Assembly (NCBI GenBank): GCA_947057405.1
Contig: CAMSEJ010000037.1
Span: 1 to 11,848 of the forward strand
Source of the DNA: an uncultured Roseburia sp.
GTDB taxonomy: Bacteria; Bacillota; Clostridia; Lachnospirales; Lachnospiraceae
DNA: 11,848 bases
Direction of reading: 5' to 3'
Positions 8,094 to 11,848 of the stretch are shown piece after piece (position 1 is the first letter of the stretch; every line of letters starts with the position of its first letter). The position numbers and the translations under genes are program-made. Below the pieces are notes generated by a model, which was not told the DNA's origin, ran no database searches, and saw only the letters and a list, made by a program, of their open reading frames with translations.

Positions 8094-9005
8094 ATGAGGA
8101 TTGGGGATTCGGGCAAAATTTTTTTTATGGGAGATTCCTTCTATATTAAAAAGGAACCGGACAGCAGGGAAAAAGTTGCTATGAAAAAAGGGATTTACCA
8201 GAAGCAGGCAATGTATGGCGTTATGAGCGTCAAACAGGCAGAGGGGCGTATTGATTCGAGCATTGCGGAAATAAGAGACAGTATACGCATGCTGCTTAAG
8301 GAACGGGAACAGGCAGATACGGCTTTGCGGGATTTGGACCAGAAGATGGCGCAGGCAAAGGCAGATTATAATGTTGCGGATGACAGCCAGGAAGAAAAAG
8401 ATCTGGATCTTTTGAAGAAGCAGTTTGATATAGAGCATTTCAGGCGAACGGATTATCTGACGGAGGAAGAGCAGATTCGTTTAAAGGAAATGAAACGGAC
8501 GGATTATCACAACCTTTCCATGAATTTGTATGAACTGGCAGATGACTGGAGGGAGAGGCTGGATGACAGCCAAAAGGATTTGTCGGCAGCGGTTTGGGTG
8601 ATCCGCGAGGTTAGGCGCAAACGTCTGGAATCGGATGCCATGGAGGAGGCCGAACAGGCAAAAGAAGAGCTGATGGAAGCGGCATCCAAGGAAGCGGTGG
8701 GCATCTTAAAGGATGAAGCGGTCGACGCGCTTAATGAAAAGGCGGAGGAGCTTAAAGAGACTGCAGAAGCGGGAAAAGAAGAAAAGGAGATAAAAGAAGA
8801 ACAAATCCGGAAAGCCAAGGAGAAGAAGGAAGAAGCCGAAGCAAAAACGGATGCCATACGTGAAAATGCGTCAGAACCGGAAACAGGCGTTTTGGCGGAT
8901 GACAGAATGGTGCGGGAACTGGATGCGGAAATAAAAAAGGTTCTGGAGGAACAAAAGCGTCTGGAAGAGGAACTGAAAGGGCTGCGGGTGAATTTAAAGA
9001 TATAG
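8094..9005 (+). CDS. Uncharacterised coiled-coil protein, paralogue B
   Basis: A 303-residue paralogue of the preceding protein, starting 21 bases after its stop, with no promoter or terminator between, so the two are almost certainly co-transcribed. Aligned by eye with one or two small gaps, they are roughly 40-45% identical. Shared blocks include DSREKVAMKK (23-32), QKMAQAK, DDSQEEKDLDLLKK (96-109, same numbering as in paralogue A), LTEEEQIRLKEM, EELMEAASKEAVGILK (from 191), a charged E/K helix, and the tail LEEELKGLRVN. The first 20 residues and the region around 110-120 differ most. No signal peptide or membrane helix is present. Retention of two diverged copies side by side suggests hetero-oligomers or divided roles. 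The function is unknown. Confidence 0.85.
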   Translation: MRIGDSGKIFFMGDSFYIKKEPDSREKVAMKKGIYQKQAMYGVMSVKQAEGRIDSSIAEIRDSIRMLLKEREQADTALRDLDQKMAQAKADYNVADDSQEEKDLDLLKKQFDIEHFRRTDYLTEEEQIRLKEMKRTDYHNLSMNLYELADDWRERLDDSQKDLSAAVWVIREVRRKRLESDAMEEAEQAKEELMEAASKEAVGILKDEAVDALNEKAEELKETAEAGKEEKEIKEEQIRKAKEKKEEAEAKTDAIRENASEPETGVLADDRMVRELDAEIKKVLEEQKRLEEELKGLRVNLKI

Positions 9006-9012
9006 GAGAAAG

Positions 9013-9046
9013 CAGGGAGCGCTGTTTGGGCAGCGCTCCCTGTTTT
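9013..9046. terminator. Intrinsic terminator between convergent genes
   Basis: CAGGGAGCGCTG (9013-9024) and CAGCGCTCCCTG (9031-9042) form a perfect 12-bp stem with a TTTGGG loop, followed by TTTT on the plus strand. On the minus strand the stem is followed by CTTTC, a weaker tail, so it may also stop the convergent ridA transcript, whose stop codon is at 9049. Confidence 0.9.
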
Positions 9047-9048
9047 AA

Positions 9049-9417
9049 TTATTTGACGGCTATTGCGTCGATTTCGCACAATACGCCTCTGGGCAGTTCT
9101 CTGACGGCAACGCAGCTTCTGGCCGGTTTGGACGAGAAGTATCCGGCATAGATTTCGTTGAATATGGCAAAATCAGCCATATCGGATAAGAAGCAGGTGG
9201 TCTTTATGACATGTTCATAGCCGCATCCTGCAGCAGTAAGGATTGCGCCGATGTTTTTGCAGCATTGATGTGCCTGTGCGCGGATTCCCTCTGCGATTTC
9301 CCCGGTTTCGGGAATGATGGCAATCTGGCCGGAGGTAAAAATCAGGCCGTTTGCTTCATAACCCTGGGAATAGGGGCCGATTGCGCCGGGGGCGTCTGGT
9401 GTACTGATTGGATTCAT
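9049..9417 (-). CDS. ridA: RidA family enamine/imine deaminase
   Basis: A 122-residue protein of the YjgF/YER057c/UK114 family. RidA hydrolyses reactive enamine/imine intermediates such as 2-aminoacrylate, made by PLP-dependent dehydratases, and so protects PLP enzymes. It acts as a cytoplasmic trimer. Visible marks: GPYSQG (14-19, Y16), TSGQI (28-32, S29), and PARSCVAVRELP with R100, the counterpart of the substrate-binding arginine (R105 in E. coli), and EIDAIA with E115 (E120 in E. coli). The length is normal for the family. The minus-strand AAAGGAG site (9426-9432) lies 8 bases before the ATG at 9417. It is divergent from the flavoprotein gene and convergent with the coiled-coil pair. Family confident; the physiological substrate is inferred from homologues. 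Confidence 0.93.
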   Translation of the reverse strand: MNPISTPDAPGAIGPYSQGYEANGLIFTSGQIAIIPETGEIAEGIRAQAHQCCKNIGAILTAAGCGYEHVIKTTCFLSDMADFAIFNEIYAGYFSSKPARSCVAVRELPRGVLCEIDAIAVK

Positions 9418-9461
9418 GATAATTGCTCCTTTCTGCTCTGTGTTGAGTGATTTCTATGGGG

Positions 9462-9490
9462 ATTATAGCAGACGGAGCGCGAAAAGGGAA
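9462..9490 (-). promoter_or_regulatory. Extended -10 promoter of ridA
   Basis: On the minus strand TGCTATAAT occurs: a perfect TATAAT (plus coordinates 9462-9467) with the TGn extension. A weak -35, TTCCCT (9485-9490), lies 17 bases upstream. The extended -10 would compensate for the poor -35. Confidence 0.6.
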
Positions 9491-9513
9491 GGGGAGAGCA
9501 GGGGGATTGTGTC

Positions 9514-9542
9514 TTGATTTTAGGGCTTGCAGCCAATATAAT
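9514..9542 (+). promoter_or_regulatory. Sigma-A promoter P1 of the flavoprotein gene
   Basis: TTGATT (9514-9519), 17 bases, then a perfect TATAAT (9537-9542). A transcript would start near 9549 and have a leader of about 40 bases. Confidence 0.7.
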
Positions 9543-9555
9543 GAATATATATAAT
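9527..9555 (+). promoter_or_regulatory. Possible second, overlapping promoter P2
   Basis: TTGCAG (9527-9532), 17 bases, then a second perfect TATAAT (9550-9555), shifted 13 bases from P1. The -35 lies in the small inverted repeat GGCT-TGC-AGCC (9524-9534). The two could not be occupied at the same time. Confidence 0.45.
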
Positions 9556-9573
9556 AACAGATAAGGAAAAATC

Positions 9574-9580
9574 AGGAGGG
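9574..9580 (+). promoter_or_regulatory. Ribosome binding site deciding a GTG start
   Basis: AGGAGGG lies 7 bases before GTG at 9588. No ATG lies at a suitable distance, so translation most likely starts at this GTG, giving the expected MNVLLINGS beginning of a flavodoxin fold. Confidence 0.8.
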
Positions 9581-9587
9581 AATCATC

Positions 9588-10214
9588 GTGAACGTATTGT
9601 TAATCAACGGGAGTGCAAGAGAACATGGCTGTACCTATACCGCATTATCGGAAATAGCCAATGTGTTAAATCAGGAAGGAGTGGACACGGAGATTGTGTG
9701 TCTGGGTGCAGGCGCGATTCGGGATTGCATCGGCTGCAGGCAGTGTAATACGAAGCAGCCGGGCTGCGTTTTCGGAGACGACATCATCAATGAGCTGATT
9801 GCGAAAGCAAAAGACGCAGCCGGGTTTGTATTCGGGACCCCGGTCTACTATGCACATCCGTCCGGCCGGATTTTAAGTGCACTGGATCGCATGTTTTATG
9901 CCGGCAAAAGCGCGTTTGCCCACAAACCAGCAGCCGCAATCGCTTCCGCAAGGAGGGCGGGAACCACGGCATCTGTGGATGTGCTCAATAAATATTTTAC
10001 GCTTGCAGAAATGCCGGTAGTATCTTCTTCATACTGGAATATGGTGCACGGCAACACGCCCGAAGAAGTCCTGCAGGATAAAGAAGGGCTCCAGATCATG
10101 CGGAATCTGGCAAGGAATATGGCATGGCTGTTATCCTGTATCGAGGCCGGAGCCGCGAACGGAATCGCCCTGCCCCAAAACGAATACGGGAATAAAACGA
10201 GCTTTATCCGGTAA
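9588..10214 (+). CDS. Flavodoxin-fold NAD(P)H-dependent FMN reductase, iron-sulfur flavoprotein type
   Basis: A 208-residue cytoplasmic protein of the flavodoxin_2/FMN_red group. The first strand and phosphate-binding loop read LLINGSAREHGCTYTAL (4-20), and the second flavin loop GTPVYYAHPSGRILSALDR begins near residue 84. Between them lies a compact cluster CIGCRQCNTKQPGC (C47, C50, C53, C60; C-x2-C-x2-C-x6-C), close to the CX2CX2CX5-7C motif that binds a 4Fe-4S cluster in archaeal iron-sulfur flavoproteins. The likely role is electron transfer from ferredoxin or NAD(P)H to an unidentified acceptor. Some relatives without a cluster are quinone or azo reductases, so cluster binding needs proof. 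Starts with GTG. It has its own promoter(s) and is divergent from ridA; a 91-base gap with another promoter separates it from guaA. No clear terminator follows it. Confidence 0.87.
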   Translation: MNVLLINGSAREHGCTYTALSEIANVLNQEGVDTEIVCLGAGAIRDCIGCRQCNTKQPGCVFGDDIINELIAKAKDAAGFVFGTPVYYAHPSGRILSALDRMFYAGKSAFAHKPAAAIASARRAGTTASVDVLNKYFTLAEMPVVSSSYWNMVHGNTPEEVLQDKEGLQIMRNLARNMAWLLSCIEAGAANGIALPQNEYGNKTSFIR

Positions 10215-10240
10215 GAAGAAAAAATTCCTGCAAATATTTC

Positions 10241-10270
10241 TATACATCCCCGGTCATAGTTTGTTATAAT
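10241..10270 (+). promoter_or_regulatory. Promoter of the guaA-like gene
   Basis: TGTTATAAT provides a perfect TATAAT (10265-10270) with a TGn extension. TATACA (10241-10246), 18 bases upstream, matches the -35 consensus at four of six positions. The leader would be about 30 bases, too short for a purine riboswitch, and I see no such structure. Confidence 0.65.
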
Positions 10271-10289
10271 AATTCCAACACAAAAAGAT

Positions 10290-10295
10290 AAGGAG
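10290..10295 (+). promoter_or_regulatory. Ribosome binding site of the guaA-like gene
   Basis: AAGGAG lies 10 bases before the ATG at 10306. Another ATG at 10299 is only 3 bases away from the site and out of frame, so 10306 is preferred. Confidence 0.7.
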
Positions 10296-10305
10296 AACAT
10301 GACCC

Positions 10306-11598
10306 ATGAAACAAGACTTGATTGTAATTTTAGATCTGGGCAGTACGCAAAATACGGTAGTTGCCCGTGAAATTCGTGATTTTGGCGTATACAGTGAAAT
10401 TCATCCGCATGACATAACGGCAGAAGAGCTGAAATCATTTGATAATTTGAAAGGCATTCTGTTAAACGGCGGCGAAAACCGCATGATAGACGGCAAACCG
10501 GCAGAAATCCGTCCGGAGCTTTATGAACTGGGCTGTCCGATGATTTCTATTGATTATCCGCAGTCAAAATGCGCGAAGCAGTATGATGCGCTTCCGGATT
10601 CGGATATATTGAAAAAGTTTGTATTTGAAGACTGCGGTGCGGCGGCAAACTGGAATATGAAACATTTTATCGAAGACCAGACAGAACGGATCCGGCAGCA
10701 GGTGGGGGATAAAAAGGTGCTGCTTGCTTTGTCCGGCGGGGTAGACTCTTCCGTGGTGGCGGCGATGCTGATTCGGGCAATCGGGCAGCAGCTTGTTTGC
10801 GTACATGTCAACCACGGCCTGATGCGGAAAAACGAATCGGAAAGCGTGGTAAAAGTGTTCCGCGACGAACTGCATGCGAATTTAATTTATGTGGATGCTT
10901 CCGAACGGTTCTTAGGAAAACTGGAAGGCGTTGCGGATCCGGAACAGAAACGGAAAATCATTGGCGGCGAGTTTATCCGGGTGTTTGAAGAAGAGGCAAG
11001 GAAGCTGGAAGGAATTGATTTCTTAGGCCAGGGGACGATTTATCCGGACATTATAGAAAGCGGAACCAAAACGGCCAAGATGGTGAAGTCGCATCATAAT
11101 GTAGGCGGCCTGCCCGAGGATTTGAAGTTTGAGCTGGTGGAGCCGTTGAAGCAGCTTTTTAAAGACGAAGTGCGCGCCTGCGGCGTGGAACTGGGTTTGC
11201 CGCATGATATGGTATACCGCCAGCCGTTCCCGGGACCAGGGCTGGGAGTCAGATGCCTGGGAGCGATTACGCGGGATCGCCTGGAAGCGGTTCGTGAGTC
11301 GGACGCGATCCTCAGGGAAGAGTTTGCGAAAGCCGGCCTGGATAAGAAGGTATGGCAGTATTTTACGGTAGTGCCGGATTTTAAATCGGTCGGAATGAAG
11401 AACAATGCACGGGTATTTGAATATATGGTGATAATCCGCGCAATCAATACGGTGGATGCAATGACGGCATCGGTGGAAAAGGTGGATTGGGATGTGCTTG
11501 AGAAGGTGACCGAACGGATATTGGCAGAGGTTGGGAATGTGAATCGGGTTTGTTATGATATGAGCCCGAAGCCGCCGGCTACGATTGAGTTCGAATAA
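10306..11598 (+). CDS. guaA: GMP synthase with degenerate, shortened amidotransferase domain
   Basis: A 430-residue GuaA-like protein; usual GuaA is about 510-525. GMP synthase makes GMP from XMP, ATP and glutamine. The ATP-pyrophosphatase half is intact: LSGGVDSS (S143-S149), HVNHGLMRK, EQKRKIIGGEF, GQGTIYPDIIES, KSHHNVGGLP (from K261), YRQPFPGPGLGVR and the C-terminal dimerisation end KPPATIEFE. The N-terminal class I glutamine amidotransferase half is only about 115 residues instead of about 200. Its start is recognisable (ILDLGSTQNTVVAREIRDFGVYSE), but the GGP loop reads GGEN (55-58), the nucleophile-elbow region reads SIDYPQS with D83 where GVCYGMQ carries cysteine, and the section with the catalytic His and Glu (FHPE) is absent. 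No frameshift is evident; the frame is continuous. The protein should therefore use free ammonia or a separate glutaminase. It could be a second copy beside a normal guaA elsewhere. Confidence 0.9.
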   Translation: MKQDLIVILDLGSTQNTVVAREIRDFGVYSEIHPHDITAEELKSFDNLKGILLNGGENRMIDGKPAEIRPELYELGCPMISIDYPQSKCAKQYDALPDSDILKKFVFEDCGAAANWNMKHFIEDQTERIRQQVGDKKVLLALSGGVDSSVVAAMLIRAIGQQLVCVHVNHGLMRKNESESVVKVFRDELHANLIYVDASERFLGKLEGVADPEQKRKIIGGEFIRVFEEEARKLEGIDFLGQGTIYPDIIESGTKTAKMVKSHHNVGGLPEDLKFELVEPLKQLFKDEVRACGVELGLPHDMVYRQPFPGPGLGVRCLGAITRDRLEAVRESDAILREEFAKAGLDKKVWQYFTVVPDFKSVGMKNNARVFEYMVIIRAINTVDAMTASVEKVDWDVLEKVTERILAEVGNVNRVCYDMSPKPPATIEFE

Positions 11599-11613
11599 AC
11601 AAAAATGCTTAGT

Positions 11614-11636
11614 AAACCCAGCGTTTATGCGGGTTT
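11614..11636 (+). terminator. Weak hairpin after guaA
   Basis: AAACCC (11614-11619) and GGGTTT (11631-11636) pair, with further GC/GC pairing inside past a bulged A. It lies 15 bases after the stop, but no T-run follows (GCGGGCTTTGG), so termination would be inefficient. It may equally be a recombination-site inverted repeat. Confidence 0.3.
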
Positions 11637-11656
11637 GCGGGCTTTGGAAATGTCTT

Positions 11657-11676
11657 TTGATAACAAATTGATAACA
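11657..11676. repeat. Two direct repeats TTGATAACA, one helical turn apart
   Basis: TTGATAACA occurs at 11657-11665 and again at 11668-11676, a period of 11 bases. This places both copies on the same face of the helix, as expected for paired binding sites of one protein, for example integrase arm sites. Confidence 0.5.
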
Positions 11677-11770
11677 GTCGTTTGAGTGCGATTATTCTTG
11701 CTATCTAATGGTTTATATGTGGCAGAATGATTTTTAAGCGGTTTCAATGACTGAAATAAATCCATATTAG

Positions 11771-11814
11771 AAACGCCCTTAGCTGTGGGTAGCAACTCAT
11801 GGCTAAGGGCGTTT
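11771..11814. terminator. Long hairpin, probable bidirectional terminator
   Basis: AAACGCCCTTAGC (11771-11783) is perfectly complementary to GCTAAGGGCGTTT (11802-11814). The inner 18 bases pair further (three G-U pairs) down to an AGCA loop, giving about 20 pairs in RNA. The plus-strand tail is GTTTTG and the minus-strand tail GTTTCT, so it may stop transcription from either side, although neither T-run is long. Confidence 0.55.
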
Positions 11815-11848
11815 TGTCGTGCTTGTCAATCGGTTTTAAGTTTGTCCT

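Larger units (their letters stand above)
11599..11848. other. Gene-free region after guaA, possible edge of an integrated element
   Basis: The 250 bases after the guaA stop are more AT-rich than the rest and contain no convincing gene. They hold a weak inverted repeat AAACCC/GGGTTT at 11614-11636, a 9-bp direct repeat at 11657-11676 and a long hairpin at 11771-11814. The 3' end of guaA is a known target of tyrosine-recombinase elements such as Tn5801. The repeats resemble integrase arm-type sites in layout. No integrase is visible within the window, so the idea rests on context only. Confidence 0.35.

Noticed and set aside
8072..8094. Possibility that the two coiled-coil genes are one gene split by a frameshift
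   Set aside because: Each copy has its own start, ribosome binding site and complete set of shared blocks with the same numbering, so they are duplicates and not fragments.
7637..8116. Minus-strand serine/phenylalanine-rich frame opposite the first coiled-coil gene (and a similar one at 8507-9079)
   Set aside because: Such S/F/A-rich frames arise automatically opposite E/K-rich helices. They are not independent genes.
10215..10305. Purine riboswitch before guaA
   Set aside because: The predicted leader is only about 30 bases, and no conserved aptamer core or terminator/antiterminator pair is visible.
11605..11685. Short plus-strand frame of 26 codons starting with ATG after guaA
   Set aside because: It has no ribosome binding site and covers the inverted and direct repeats, so the non-coding explanation is preferred.
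11744..11848. Minus-strand open frame entering from the right edge and stopping at 11744 (34 codons)
   Set aside because: It could be the end of an element gene, but it contains the whole long hairpin and shows no recognisable protein motif, so I do not call it.
1..11848. CRISPR array, transposase, toxin-antitoxin or defence genes
   Set aside because: I found no regularly spaced repeats and no protein with such motifs on either strand.

Overview
The window looks like chromosomal DNA of a gut anaerobe of the class Clostridia, most likely a Lachnospiraceae relative. Reasons: strong AGGAGG ribosome binding sites before nearly every gene, sigma-A-type promoters, a secreted fucosidase built with FIVAR, Big_2 and FN3 modules, a coiled-coil protein pair of a kind I associate with this group, and a clostridial-type GuaA. 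This assignment is inference from gene content; there is no rRNA or marker set to test it.

Layout: (1) 1-142 may hold the 3' end of an upstream gene, followed by about 530 bases (143-671) with no convincing gene. (2) 672-2780 encodes a proton-pumping antiporter-like subunit of the complex I / Mrp / membrane-bound hydrogenase superfamily. No partner subunit is visible downstream. (3) 2900-6955 encodes a large secreted alpha-L-fucosidase (GH29, with features of the 1,3/1,4-specific subfamily). It has its own candidate promoter and a strong terminator. (4) 7158-9005 is a two-gene unit of paralogous, highly charged coiled-coil proteins of unknown function. It has a good promoter overlapped by a perfect palindrome and ends at a 12-bp terminator hairpin. 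(5) On the minus strand, 9417-9049 encodes a RidA-type enamine/imine deaminase, convergent with the coiled-coil unit and divergent from (6) a flavodoxin-fold NAD(P)H reductase at 9588-10214 that has an iron-sulfur-type cysteine motif. (7) 10306-11598 encodes a GMP synthase whose glutamine amidotransferase domain is shortened and lacks its catalytic cysteine, while the synthetase part looks intact. (8) The last 250 bases, after the guaA 3' end, contain no clear gene. They do contain a 9-bp repeat at 11-bp spacing and a long hairpin. The guaA 3' end is a known insertion site for integrative elements, so this may be the edge of one.

The genes do not form one pathway. Most are single transcription units with their own promoters. 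The two points most worth following are the degenerate amidotransferase half of GuaA, which implies ammonia-dependent or externally fed GMP synthesis, and the tandem coiled-coil pair, whose conserved blocks suggest a real but undescribed function. I found no evidence of a defence system, CRISPR array or transposase in the window.
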